Below are positions 53,785-61,889 of a stretch of DNA of 64,000 nucleotides, in pieces. The stretch is from Xenophilus sp. AP218F (GTDB lineage Bacteria; Pseudomonadota; Gammaproteobacteria; Burkholderiales; Chromobacteriaceae). The notes below the pieces were generated by a model. The model made no database searches. It had not been told where the DNA came from and saw only the letters and a program-made list of their open reading frames with translations. The position numbers and the translations under genes are program-made. The DNA lies in the NCBI GenBank assembly GCA_002213445.1, contig NJIE01000008.1, positions 248,001-312,000 of the forward strand, given 5' to 3'. Position 1 is the first letter of the stretch. Each line of letters starts with the position of its first letter.

Positions 53785-54382
53785 AATAATCTCACCTTTA
53801 TCTGTTGGGATTGCGGTTTGCGCGCACGGCAAATCCGCGATTGACAGTTTTAACGGTTCTCGAGGCGCGAGCGTTGATTTCGTGCCGGAACAGGCATGGT
53901 AAATGTCTGACGGAAGGCTACTGCATGGCTCAGACGCAAGTCAATATAACGAATCACCAGAAAATCCGGCTTTTTGCAGGAATATGATTCAAGTCAATAG
54001 CGGGAGGTTTTCGGTTTTTTTGACCTGGTGATATGACAAAAATATATCCGCTGACTGCAAGATTTTACCGGGCTTTTTGAGGATAAACGGCAGCCTGAAA
54101 ATATCAAGTTATTAAAATGCGCCGTTTTCAAGATACTCATTTTTCATGAGCGGCGCGGCGAAACTCAATAATATCAATAGCGAGATATTCTATTTCGAAC
54201 CCCAGGCCGACTTGCCAATGGTATTAACTTTGCGGCTAAGGAAGCGGCGGCCTGGAATGGCCGTTGCGGCGGCGGAAGAGGGCATGCCATTAACAAGGCG
54301 GGAGGGCGGTTCTGACCGACATAAATGCCGTGTGGCGGGCATGCGGGCCAGGGGCGGCGTTTGAGCCGCCCCGGCCTGCGCG
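53785..54382. other. Intergenic region without a clear gene
   Basis: 598 bp with AT-rich patches (53990-54200). The only candidate is a 20-codon open frame at 53925-53987 with GGAAGG seven bases upstream, too short to call. An in-frame open region 54146-54364 lacks a ribosome site and family resemblance. A GC stem (54351-54372) lies at the end, 11 bp before the stop of the minus-strand gene. Confidence 0.6.
54351..54372 (-). terminator. GC stem-loop after the exported unknown
   Basis: GGGGCGGC (54351-54358) pairs with GCCGCCCC (54365-54372) around a 6-nt loop. There is no T-tract on the minus strand, so terminator function is only possible. Confidence 0.35.
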
Positions 54383-54814
54383 TCAAGGATGCCGGTGCGG
54401 CGGCAGCGCGGGCAGCATGTGCATGGGAATGGCCTGCTGTTGCCCGGTTTGGCGGTCGCGCATCCAGTTTGGCGCCAGCGGCGACGCGGGCATGCCGGCT
54501 TTGGGGATGTAGGGCGTTTGCGGCGACAGCGGCAGCGTGGCGCCGATGCCTATGTTGTCCGGCTGGGCGGGGCTGCCGATAGAGCCGTTGGCGCGATAGG
54601 CGCGTATGGCGTTTTCCCAGGGGGGATCCAGATCGCCCAGTTCAACCTTGGGCGGCACCTTTAGCGGCTGGCGCTGCTCCGGGGGCTGAAATGGTTGAGG
54701 CGGCCGTATTGGCGCGCGTTCGGGTTTCAACGCGAAATCGTAGGAAGGGAGCGGGGCGGATGCCCAGGACGCGGAAGCAAGCGCCAAGGGCAGAGAGAAG
54801 ATAAGTGCGCGCAT
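54383..54814 (-). CDS. Small exported proline-rich protein of unknown function
   Basis: 143 aa. An N-terminal signal peptide (MRALIFSLPLALASASWASA) predicts export. The mature part is Pro-rich (PIRPPQPFQPPEQRQPLKV) and then DPPWENAIRAYRANGSIG, ending MLPALPPHRHP. It has no cysteine for lipidation and no membrane helix after the signal. No family is recognised. The upstream region carries a 16-bp inverted repeat (54926-54941) in the position of an operator. Confidence 0.65.
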   Translation of the reverse strand: MRALIFSLPLALASASWASAPLPSYDFALKPERAPIRPPQPFQPPEQRQPLKVPPKVELGDLDPPWENAIRAYRANGSIGSPAQPDNIGIGATLPLSPQTPYIPKAGMPASPLAPNWMRDRQTGQQQAIPMHMLPALPPHRHP

Positions 54815-54925
54815 GATGATTCCTGCCAGAATCGGCTCGTGTGGCCTGGTGTTGCGGAAAAAGCGTGGCTGGCGCGTCCTGTTGTCGGACGCGTGGCTGG
54901 CGATAAGGCGCGATGGCCTTCGAAT

Positions 54926-54941
54926 GTTAGAGTATTCTAAC
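54926..54941 (-). promoter_or_regulatory. Possible operator upstream of the exported unknown
   Basis: GTTAGAGTATTCTAAC is a perfect 6-bp inverted repeat with a 4-bp spacer. It lies 112 bp before the start of the minus-strand gene at 54814. The size and AT character fit a dimeric repressor site. No regulator is identified. Confidence 0.4.
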
Positions 54942-54963
54942 TAACATCGCCTGGCAGGGCAAT

Positions 54964-55005
54964 GCGCGGCCGCTCCGCCGGAGCGCTCCGGCGGAGCGGC
55001 CGCGC
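54964..55005. repeat. Perfect 42-bp palindrome
   Basis: Every base from 54964 to 55005 is self-complementary around 54984/54985 (centre AGCGCT). It lies 3 bp after the stop codon of the gene at 55009. No T-run follows on either strand. It may act as a very stable 3' end structure or a cruciform site. Confidence 0.85.
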
Positions 55006-55008
55006 GGC

Positions 55009-56148
55009 TTATCTGGCAAGCGGGCCGTATTGCTTTTCCAGCGCGCTCCGCTCCGCGTCGCTTTCCCGCAGCAACGCGTCCCAGCCGCCCAGCCGCAGGA
55101 GCTGCTGCATGGATACGATGCCTTCCACGCTCAGCACGTTGTGCCCCGCCATGGCGACGATGGGGCTGCCTTCTTTGGCGGCTTCTTCCAGCTGCGCTTT
55201 GTCCAGACGGACGGCCATCAGCGCGGCGAACAGAACGCGCAGTCTGTCCTGGGTGGCGGCTTCCTGTTTGTCCATGGCGTCGAAGGCGCGATTCTGGATC
55301 TCGGCGAGGGCCTGCCAGAACGCTTCCGGCTTGCGCCCGCCCGCCGCTTCGTCTTTCTTGCGCAGCGCGTCTACGGATTTTTGCGCCGCCGCGCGCCTGG
55401 CGTCGGCGTTCTCCCAGAGCGGCGGCAGGGCGTAGCGCTGCATGATGGCCTGGGCCAGCTCGCGCTTGGCGGCGATGTAGGCCGGGTCGGATTCCGCGCG
55501 CTGCTGGTCGGGGCGGATGCCTTCCAGCACGCTGGGGTTCACGCTGCCTTGCAGCGAGCACAGCAAGGTGGATTCATCCGGCTGGCCTTCGCGAGCTTCC
55601 AGGAGCAGCAGGCGCTCCGCCGTGCCGTTTTTGGGCGCCTGGCCCGAGGGCGTGGCGGAGCCGGCCTGCCAGCCCGGTTTGCCGATGTCGCGCCATTCGC
55701 CGCGCGCGTACAGCGCGCCGTCAGGCTTCAGTTGTCCGGCGATGGAGGCGGGCAGCGCCTGGCGAACGGCGTCGGGCTTGCCGGCCAGAACAAAGCCCCA
55801 GTAGTAGTAGCGGCCGTCCTGGCCCAGATTGCTGTAGCTGTCCTGAAAGCCCAGCAGGCTGAGTTTTCCGACCGGCAGCGGGTTGGCGAAGCGCAGGGTG
55901 TTGGCGCTGTCCGCGCCCAACCTGTCCGCCACCTTGAAGTTGAGAAAATCGGCTTGCTGGTAGGTGGGGCCCAGTTGGCCGGCGGCTTGGGCATGCCGGC
56001 TCAGATAGCTGAAGAAAGAGGCGTCGCAGCGGGAAAACGCTTCCAGCATGGCCTTGCCGTCCAATGTTTCCGCGCTGGCTTGGGCGCCAAACGCGATCAG
56101 GCCGGCGGCCAGCGTCATGCGCAGCGCTTTGTCGATCATGCTTTTCAT
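55009..56148 (-). CDS. Exported protein of unknown function
   Basis: 379 aa. The N-terminal signal peptide (MTLAAGLIAFGAQASAETLDG, after a short MKSMIDKALR head) predicts a periplasmic protein. The mature part begins with MLEAFSRCDASFFSYLSRHA and includes a tryptophan- and tyrosine-rich segment (GQDGRYYYWGFVLAGK). The C-terminal 150 residues are mostly helical with charge-rich stretches. No known domain is recognised. ATG 56148 is chosen because GAGG lies 6 bp upstream; an in-frame ATG at 56160 is an alternative. The 42-bp palindrome follows the stop. Confidence 0.7.
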   Translation of the reverse strand: MKSMIDKALRMTLAAGLIAFGAQASAETLDGKAMLEAFSRCDASFFSYLSRHAQAAGQLGPTYQQADFLNFKVADRLGADSANTLRFANPLPVGKLSLLGFQDSYSNLGQDGRYYYWGFVLAGKPDAVRQALPASIAGQLKPDGALYARGEWRDIGKPGWQAGSATPSGQAPKNGTAERLLLLEAREGQPDESTLLCSLQGSVNPSVLEGIRPDQQRAESDPAYIAAKRELAQAIMQRYALPPLWENADARRAAAQKSVDALRKKDEAAGGRKPEAFWQALAEIQNRAFDAMDKQEAATQDRLRVLFAALMAVRLDKAQLEEAAKEGSPIVAMAGHNVLSVEGIVSMQQLLRLGGWDALLRESDAERSALEKQYGPLAR

Positions 56149-56213
56149 GATGGACCTCATGTTAAATGGACATTGTCAGGCGCGGGCCGGCGACGGGCAA
56201 GCGCCGGCAAAGC

Positions 56214-57272
56214 TCACTCTTGACCTTGAGCGGTGCTGGCGCGCCGCCGCAGACGGCTGAGATCGATCTGCTCGGCCGCTCTCGCGCGCAATTGGCCGCA
56301 GCCGCCGTCTATGTCCTGGCCGGCGGAGTCGCGCACCTTGGTCAGCACGCCGCGGTCGTGCAAATAGCGCTTGATGGCTTCGATGCGCTCGGGCGAGGGG
56401 CGCTGGTAACGATCCCCTTCCACGCTGTTGTACGGAATGACGTTGAGCAGGGCGAACTTGCCCTTGAGCAAGTACGCGGCGGCGTCCATTTCTTCCTGGC
56501 TGTCGTTGACGCCGGCCAGCAGCGTCCACTGGTACTGGATGGGATAGCCCACGCGGCGGGCGTAATCTTCGCCCAGCGCCACCAGCTCGGCCGGCGCGAT
56601 GCGCGGCGCGCGCGGCAGCAGTTGCGCGCGCAGCTCGTCGCGGGTGGTGTGCAGCGACAGCGCCAGCGCCGGCCGGACCGGCTGTTGCGGCAGGCGTTCG
56701 AATACCCGCGGGTCGCCCACGGTGGACAGCACCAGGTTCTTGTGGCCGATATTGCCGTCGCGGCCCAGCAGGTTGATGGTTTCCAGCACATTGTCCAGAT
56801 TGTGCGCCGGCTCGCCCATGCCCATGAATACCACCTTCTTCACCGGTCGCAGCTGTCGCGCCAGCGCCACTTGCGCTGCCATCTCTCCGCTGGTGAGCTG
56901 GCGCAGCAAACCGCTCTTGCCGGTCATGCAGAACGTGCATCCCACCGCGCAGCCCACCTGGCTGGAGATGCACAGGCCATCGCGCGGCAACAGCACGCTC
57001 TCCACCATCTGGCCATCGCCCAGCTCCACCAGCAGTCGCAAGGAGCCGTCCGCCGCGGGGTGTCGCGAGCGGATGCGGGCCAGCCCCTCCAGCCGGCCGG
57101 CAATGGCGGGCAAGCCGCGCCGCACCGACAGCGGAAAGTAATCCTCGCTTTTCTGGTGGCGGGTGCCGGCGTCCAGCGCCTGGCCCTTGAGCCAGGCGCG
57201 GGTGATGCGGCCGATATGGCAGGGGCGGGCGCCGATGTCGGCGAGGGCGTGGTGAAGTTCCTGGATGCGCAT
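56214..57272 (-). CDS. RlmN-like radical SAM rRNA methyltransferase
   Basis: 352 aa, RlmN/Cfr family. The radical SAM cluster is C108-AVG-C112-TF-C115 in SSQVGCAVGCTFCMTGK, and the C-terminal catalytic Cys is in DIDGGCGQL. RlmN methylates C2 of A2503 in 23S rRNA and A37 in some tRNAs. The N-terminal RNA-binding part (TRAWLKGQ...SVRRGLP) is present. The context lacks the usual neighbours of canonical rlmN (ndk, pilF), so this is likely a second, paralogous copy. Target position is not proven. Confidence 0.85.
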   Translation of the reverse strand: MRIQELHHALADIGARPCHIGRITRAWLKGQALDAGTRHQKSEDYFPLSVRRGLPAIAGRLEGLARIRSRHPAADGSLRLLVELGDGQMVESVLLPRDGLCISSQVGCAVGCTFCMTGKSGLLRQLTSGEMAAQVALARQLRPVKKVVFMGMGEPAHNLDNVLETINLLGRDGNIGHKNLVLSTVGDPRVFERLPQQPVRPALALSLHTTRDELRAQLLPRAPRIAPAELVALGEDYARRVGYPIQYQWTLLAGVNDSQEEMDAAAYLLKGKFALLNVIPYNSVEGDRYQRPSPERIEAIKRYLHDRGVLTKVRDSAGQDIDGGCGQLRARAAEQIDLSRLRRRASTAQGQE

Positions 57273-57378
57273 GCGGTGTGTTCAAGGCGGTTGCGGGTTG
57301 CGGGGGCGTAGAGTACCGCAAGGCGGCCGGATGCGGGAAGCGCCGGCGGTGGTGGACCTTGCGCGGAGGACGGCGCGG

Positions 57379-58917
57379 TCAGTGTTTGCTCAGGCCGAAA
57401 AAGCGGCGGATTCTTTCCACCAGCTCCGCGCTTTGCGGCATGTCGTTTTCGTCGAGCAGCTCTTCGGGCAGGCGATGGCGGCGTTCGGCCAGGCGCTCGG
57501 CCAGGATGGAGGAGATGGTTTCCGCCAACTCCTTGCGCGAGGCCAGGATGCTCTGGAAGGCCTCCTTGTCCAGTCGCAGGCATTCCACATTGGAGCGGGC
57601 GATGACGGTGCCGGAGCGCGCCTCGCCGGTCATCAACCCCATCTCGCCGAAGAAGCTGCCGGCCTTGAGCACGTCGGCCAGCTTGCGGTTGCCGTCGGGG
57701 AGGGTGATCCACACTTCCACCTCCCCGGACAGCATGATGTACAGCCAGTGCGCCACCGAACCCTGGTGCATGATGATGTCGCCGGTGACGAAAGGCGTGA
57801 ACTTGAGCTGGTCGGCCAAGACGATCATCTCTTCGTCGTTCAGGCCTGACAGCAGCTCCACCTTGCGCAGCGCGTGCACCCGTTCCTCCAGGTGCTTCTT
57901 CATCCGCGCTTCCATGTATTTCTCGTTTTCCTTGATGGTCAGCACATTGTAGAAAGCCGAGGCCATGCGCAGGTTGTGGCGGCGCAGGGCGGCGTCGATA
58001 TGAGTGCGCACCACCGAGTCGGTGTAGTCGTCGGCGGCGAGGTCGGTCAGCCAGTAGCGGACGGCGTAGTGGTTGCAGCCGTTTTCCGCCCCCATCAGGA
58101 TGCAGTTGGGCTCCGGCGACAGCGCCACGCCCGGCAGCTGCGCTTCCCGCAGCGACTTCTCGACGATGTTGATGATCTGGGTGGGCAGGGTTTCCCAGTT
58201 GATGTTGAACCAGATCCAGCGGCGGGTTTGCGGCTGATTGCCTTGCCGCTTGCCCACGATGAGAAAGTAGTTCTTCATCAGCACGCTGTTGGGAATGACG
58301 ATGGTTTCCCAGTTGCGCGTCTCCACCGTGGTGGCGCGCCAGTTGATTTCCACCACCCGGCCCGACAGATCGCCCACCTTGATCCAGTCGCCGATGGACA
58401 CCGAGTTGTCGAACTGCAGCGACAGGCCCGCCAGGATGTTGCCGAGCGTGTCCTGCATGGCGAAGGCGACAATGGCGGTGATCACGGCCGAGGTGGTGAC
58501 CAGATGGCTTAGATCCAGTCCGGCCAGCCGCAACAGGATCATGCTCCAGGCCACATAGCCCAGCGTGGCGAAGATGTCTTCCAAGATGCGCGGCGGATGC
58601 AGGCGCAGGATGGGCAGGAACAAGCGGAACAGCAAGGCCACCCACAGCCGGATCAGCGCCAGCCCCAGCGCGATGACCGCGATCTGGTTGGCGACCTGAT
58701 TGGCGTAGGGGCTGCCCAGGCTCAGGTGATCGTTGATGATGCTCAGGGCCAGGATGATGGGCAGGGCGGTCAGCGCGATGCGCGGGCGAACCTCGGGCCG
58801 CAGCAGGTACAGCAACAATGCCAGGGCGGCGGTGACGGCCACGAAGCCGGTGAGGGTGTCATGCCAGGCCTGCGGCACCAGCTTCTCCAGCCAGCTGACG
58901 GTGGTGGTGGAATCCAT
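57379..58917 (-). CDS. MscS-type mechanosensitive channel with cyclic nucleotide-binding domain
   Basis: 512 aa. The N-terminal membrane part has at least four hydrophobic segments. The MscS core then reads VTTSAVITAIVAFAMQDTLG, SIGDWIKVGDLSGRVVEI and IPNSVLMKNY. The C-terminal 140 residues are a CNB domain (GSVAHWLYIMLSGEVEVW, AGSFFGEMGLMTGEARSGT). MscS-CNB channels in bacteria open under cyclic nucleotide rather than mainly by membrane tension. It is an inner-membrane channel. A structured leader (59001-59134) sits just upstream. Confidence 0.92.
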   Translation of the reverse strand: MDSTTTVSWLEKLVPQAWHDTLTGFVAVTAALALLLYLLRPEVRPRIALTALPIILALSIINDHLSLGSPYANQVANQIAVIALGLALIRLWVALLFRLFLPILRLHPPRILEDIFATLGYVAWSMILLRLAGLDLSHLVTTSAVITAIVAFAMQDTLGNILAGLSLQFDNSVSIGDWIKVGDLSGRVVEINWRATTVETRNWETIVIPNSVLMKNYFLIVGKRQGNQPQTRRWIWFNINWETLPTQIINIVEKSLREAQLPGVALSPEPNCILMGAENGCNHYAVRYWLTDLAADDYTDSVVRTHIDAALRRHNLRMASAFYNVLTIKENEKYMEARMKKHLEERVHALRKVELLSGLNDEEMIVLADQLKFTPFVTGDIIMHQGSVAHWLYIMLSGEVEVWITLPDGNRKLADVLKAGSFFGEMGLMTGEARSGTVIARSNVECLRLDKEAFQSILASRKELAETISSILAERLAERRHRLPEELLDENDMPQSAELVERIRRFFGLSKH

Positions 58918-59000
58918 GCGTTCTCCGCCATGTCTTTTAGCTTATTCATAGCTTATCCAGGAGACGGATGGCGTTTGCGGCGGGCAGGCTGGCGGCGAGC

Positions 59001-59134
59001 AAAAAAAATCCCTCCCGGGAGCGGGAGGGCGCAAGGTATCGGGGAAGTGCAAAAGCCCCGGCTGATCGGCCGGGAGCGATTGCAGCGCCGCGCTTATACC
59101 GAAGCGCGACGCAAGGGCATCCTAGCAACCGGCC
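59001..59134 (-). ncRNA. Candidate structured RNA or leader upstream of the MscS-CNB gene
   Basis: On the minus strand three stem-loops follow in order: GCGCTT/AAGCGC (59091-59108), CCGGC/GCCGG (near 59060-59074) and CCCTCCCG/CGGGAGGG (59010-59029), then ATTTTTTTT. The last is a standard intrinsic terminator. It lies 84 bp before the MscS-CNB ATG and is separated from the parvulin gene by another terminator (59222-59252). A possible extended -10 (TGATATTAA, 59142-59150) precedes it, giving an RNA of about 134 nt. It may be an sRNA or an attenuator leader. Confidence 0.35.
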
Positions 59135-59141
59135 TGACAAG

Positions 59142-59150
59142 TTAATATCA
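59142..59150 (-). promoter_or_regulatory. Possible extended -10 element for the 59001-59134 RNA
   Basis: The minus strand reads TGATATTAA, with TG upstream of a 4-of-6 match to TATAAT. No convincing -35 is visible at 17 bp, so the call is weak. Confidence 0.25.
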
Positions 59151-59165
59151 GTAAATCCACTTAGT

Positions 59166-59193
59166 TGGCATTTTTCATGGCTGAAAAATGCCA
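59166..59193. repeat. AT-rich 12-bp perfect inverted repeat
   Basis: TGGCATTTTTCA (59166-59177) and TGAAAAATGCCA (59182-59193) flank TGGC. It lies between the parvulin terminator and the candidate RNA. It could be a regulator site or a cruciform; nothing decides. Confidence 0.6.
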
Positions 59194-59221
59194 TATTCGT
59201 CATGTTGACAATCTTCGGACG

Positions 59222-59252
59222 AATAAAAGCCCCGAGGCGAAGCCGTCGGGGC
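59222..59252 (-). terminator. Terminator of the cytoplasmic parvulin gene
   Basis: GCCCCGA (59229-59235) pairs with TCGGGGC (59246-59252), with an inner GGC/GCC stem. On the minus strand it is followed by TTTTATTC. It lies 24 bp after the stop codon at 59277. Confidence 0.85.
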
Positions 59253-59276
59253 GCTGCGCTGGACGCAAGGTCCGGC

Positions 59277-60005
59277 TTACATGCCGGGCATGCTGTAGCC
59301 GTCGATCTTGGCGGCGGCCACCAGCGAGGACAGGTACTCGTGCATGGCCTGGTTCAGAGCGAGATCGGTCAGGTATTGCTGCAGGCGATCCTTGATCTCG
59401 TCAAAGCCGATGGTGCTGCCGGCCTGGCGGTCGTTTACCTGGATGATGTGGTAGCCGAACTGGGTTTCCACCAGGTGCGGCGTGATTTGGCCGGCGTCGG
59501 TGCTGAAAACGGCTTGTTCGAATTCCGGAACCATCTGGCCGCGGCCGAACTGGCCCAGGCTGCCGCCTTGCTGGCCGGACGGGCAGGTGGAGTGCTCGCG
59601 CGCCAGATCGGAGAAACGGGACGGGTTGGCCTGGACTTCGGCCAGCACGCCTTCGGCCTTGGCCTTGATCAGGCCGGCTTCCAGGCCTTCGCCCTTGGGC
59701 AGCAGGATGTGGCTGGCCACGGCGCTGTCGCCGCTGACGAAACGGTCCGGGTATTGTTCGTAGAACTCGCGGCAGGCGGCTTCGTCCACGGCCGGCGCTT
59801 GCAGTTTCTGGTCCAGCAGGGCCTGGATGGCCTGCTGTTGATCGGCGGTGTCGATGCCTTCGGCCTTGGCTTGCTGCACCAGCAGTTCGTGCAGGATCAG
59901 CTGCTGCACGGCGGTTTCGCGCGGGTTGGGGGTGTCGCCGTAGTGTTCGAGTTGCGATTCGATGGCGGTTTCGCTGATTTCGATGCCGTTGACGGTGATG
60001 GCCAT
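59277..60005 (-). CDS. Cytoplasmic parvulin-type peptidyl-prolyl cis-trans isomerase
   Basis: 242 aa, NifM/PpiC-like. It starts MAITVNGIEISETAIES with no signal peptide, so it is cytoplasmic, unlike the next two parvulins. An N-terminal helical chaperone part is followed by the PpiC core: ASHILLPKGEG, then GGSLGQFGRGQMVPEFEQAV, then ETQFGYHIIQVND. It may assist folding of unidentified clients. It is in the same direction as the two periplasmic parvulins but separated by a 262-bp gap with a terminator. Confidence 0.9.
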   Translation of the reverse strand: MAITVNGIEISETAIESQLEHYGDTPNPRETAVQQLILHELLVQQAKAEGIDTADQQQAIQALLDQKLQAPAVDEAACREFYEQYPDRFVSGDSAVASHILLPKGEGLEAGLIKAKAEGVLAEVQANPSRFSDLAREHSTCPSGQQGGSLGQFGRGQMVPEFEQAVFSTDAGQITPHLVETQFGYHIIQVNDRQAGSTIGFDEIKDRLQQYLTDLALNQAMHEYLSSLVAAAKIDGYSMPGM

Positions 60006-60222
60006 GGAAAGGTCCTGTGTGAGTGATGGAGGCTTGCTACCGCGCTGCGAGTCGCGAAACTCGCGCGTTCGGCGTCCTGGCCATGCTGCGGAGAACCGGG
60101 CAGGGGCGACGGGATAACAAACGGGGTGTCGAGATGCCGCCGGCAGCTGGCCGGCGGCGTTTCAGAATGCTGGCGAGACTAAGGGCAGCTTGGCGGCCTG
60201 TCAAGCCCGAGCGGCGGCAATG

Positions 60223-60245
60223 AAAAAGGGGCGACCCGGCGCCCC
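60223..60245 (-). terminator. Terminator of the parvulin-bolA operon
   Basis: GGGGCG (60228-60233) pairs with CGCCCC (60240-60245), with AAAAA at 60223-60227 that reads as TTTTT on the minus strand. It lies 22 bp after the stop codon at 60268. Confidence 0.85.
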
Positions 60246-60267
60246 TCTTGCTTTTGCGCGGCTGCGC

Positions 60268-61050
60268 TTATTGCTGGATCTGCGCCTTGGCTTTCAGATC
60301 GGCGACCAGCTTCTCGATGCGGCCGCTCATGATGCGCTGCGTCAGCTGCGGACGGATCTCGCCCAGCGCCGGCACGTTGCGCTGGGTGCGCACGTCGTCC
60401 AGCTTGATCACATGCCAGCCGAACTCGGTTTTCACCGGCTTGGCGGTGACCTCGCCCTTGGAGAGCTTGCTCATCGCTTCGGAGAACGGCGCGACGAAAG
60501 TGGCGGCTTCTTGCCAGCCCAGATCGCCGCCGCTGGCCTTGCTGCCCGGGTCTTGCGATTTTTCCTTGGCCAGCTTGTCGAAAGCCTTGCCCTTCTTCAG
60601 CGCGTCGATGACCGCCACGGCCTCCTTCTCGCTCTTCACCAGGATGTGGCGAGCGTGGAACTGCTTGGTTTCCGGCACGGAGGCCACCAGACGGTCGTAT
60701 TCCGCCTTCAGGTCGGCGTCGCTCACCGGGTTGGCCTTTTCAAAGTCCTTGATCAGGCGATTAGCCAGGGCCATGGCTTGCATATTGGCGAGTTCGGCGG
60801 CGAATTCCGGCGATTTGTCCAGACCCTTCTTCACGGCTTCCTGACGCAGCACTTCGGCGGTGATCAGCTGATCTTTGACTTGGTCGCGGGCTTGCGGGTT
60901 GGCCGGTTGGCCCTGGGCTTCCATCATCTTGACCACGGCGTCGATGCGCGCGTCGGAAATGGCCTGGCCGTTGACGGTCGGGCCGGCGATGGCGATGGCG
61001 CTGCCGGCGAGGGCGGCGATGACTGCGCTGGTCAGCAGGATTTTACGCAT
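60268..61050 (-). CDS. Periplasmic parvulin-type peptidyl-prolyl isomerase (second of tandem pair)
   Basis: 260 aa. The signal peptide (MRKILLTSAVIAALAGSAIAIA) predicts a periplasmic protein. The N-terminal SurA-like helical part is followed by a PpiC domain: FHARHILVKSEKEA, SKASGGDLGWQEAATFVAPF and TEFGWHVIKLDDVR. It probably helps outer-membrane or exported proteins fold. It lies 29 bp after the similar 61080 gene, so the pair came from a duplication. Confidence 0.92.
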   Translation of the reverse strand: MRKILLTSAVIAALAGSAIAIAGPTVNGQAISDARIDAVVKMMEAQGQPANPQARDQVKDQLITAEVLRQEAVKKGLDKSPEFAAELANMQAMALANRLIKDFEKANPVSDADLKAEYDRLVASVPETKQFHARHILVKSEKEAVAVIDALKKGKAFDKLAKEKSQDPGSKASGGDLGWQEAATFVAPFSEAMSKLSKGEVTAKPVKTEFGWHVIKLDDVRTQRNVPALGEIRPQLTQRIMSGRIEKLVADLKAKAQIQQ

Positions 61051-61079
61051 TGTCTTGTATTCCTGTATCAGGGTGGGAG

Positions 61080-61868
61080 TTACTGGATCTTGGCTTTGGC
61101 GCGCAGTTCTTCCACCGCCTTGGCGACGGTTTCTTCCTGCAGCTGGCGTCCGATCTGGGCCTTGACTTCGTCCAGCGGCGGCAGCTTGGCGTCGCGGATT
61201 TCTTCAACCTTGAAAACGTGCCAGCCAAGCGGCGACTGGAACGGCTTGGCGCTGACCTGGCCCTTGCCCAGCGCTTTCAGGGCTTCCGCCAGCTTGGGTT
61301 CCATGCGCGACAGATTGCCCCAGCCCATGTCGCCGCCGGTCTGTTTGGCGTTCGGGTCGATGGAGCGGGCTTTCACCAGCTCGTCGAACTTGCCGCCCTT
61401 CTTGAGCTGGGCGATGACCTTCTCGGCGTCCGCCTGGCTGGCCAGGGTGATCTGGCGAGCGTGGACTTCCTTGGTGCCGGCCAGCTTGGCGGCGGATTGG
61501 TCGTAGAAGGCCTTGATCTGGGCGTCGGTGACCGGCGTCTGCTTGACCATGTCGGCGAACAGCGAATCGCGCAGCAGCTCGGCGCGGAATTCGTCCAGGC
61601 GCTGGGTGAACTGCGGCTGCTTGTCCAGGCCGCGGCGGGCCGCTTCCTGCAAGATGACGGCGCGGGTGATCAGCGAGTTTTTCAGCTGTTCGCGCAGTTG
61701 CGGCGAGTCCTGCATCTTGCCGCCGCTGCTTTGCACCACGTTGGCGACCGCGTTGTCCAGCTCGGTCTTGTCGATGGCGGCGCCGTTGACGACGGCGATG
61801 GATTCGGCCATGGCGGGCATGGCGATGGAAGCTGCCAGCAGCAGCGCGGCAATACGGGAATGCTTCAT
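61080..61868 (-). CDS. Periplasmic parvulin-type peptidyl-prolyl isomerase (first of tandem pair)
   Basis: 262 aa, similar in layout to the downstream paralog. The signal peptide is MKHSRIAALLLAASIAMPAMA. The PpiC core has VHARQITLASQADAE, TGGDMGWGNLSRMEPKLAEA and SPLGWHVFKVEEIRD. In each of the two, the His residues of parvulin (HxxH-type start and GWHV) are present. It lies 21 bp after bolA, so it is in the bolA operon. Substrates are likely exported proteins. Confidence 0.92.
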   Translation of the reverse strand: MKHSRIAALLLAASIAMPAMAESIAVVNGAAIDKTELDNAVANVVQSSGGKMQDSPQLREQLKNSLITRAVILQEAARRGLDKQPQFTQRLDEFRAELLRDSLFADMVKQTPVTDAQIKAFYDQSAAKLAGTKEVHARQITLASQADAEKVIAQLKKGGKFDELVKARSIDPNAKQTGGDMGWGNLSRMEPKLAEALKALGKGQVSAKPFQSPLGWHVFKVEEIRDAKLPPLDEVKAQIGRQLQEETVAKAVEELRAKAKIQ

Positions 61869-61889
61869 GCTAACCCCTTTGTGGAAATT

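Noticed and set aside
53925-53987. A 20-codon open frame with GGAAGG upstream
   Set aside because: Too short, without conservation data or a following gene that it could lead. A leader-peptide role cannot be supported.
54146-54364. A 72-codon plus-strand open frame
   Set aside because: It has no ribosome site, no recognisable motif and overlaps the 3' structure of the minus-strand gene.
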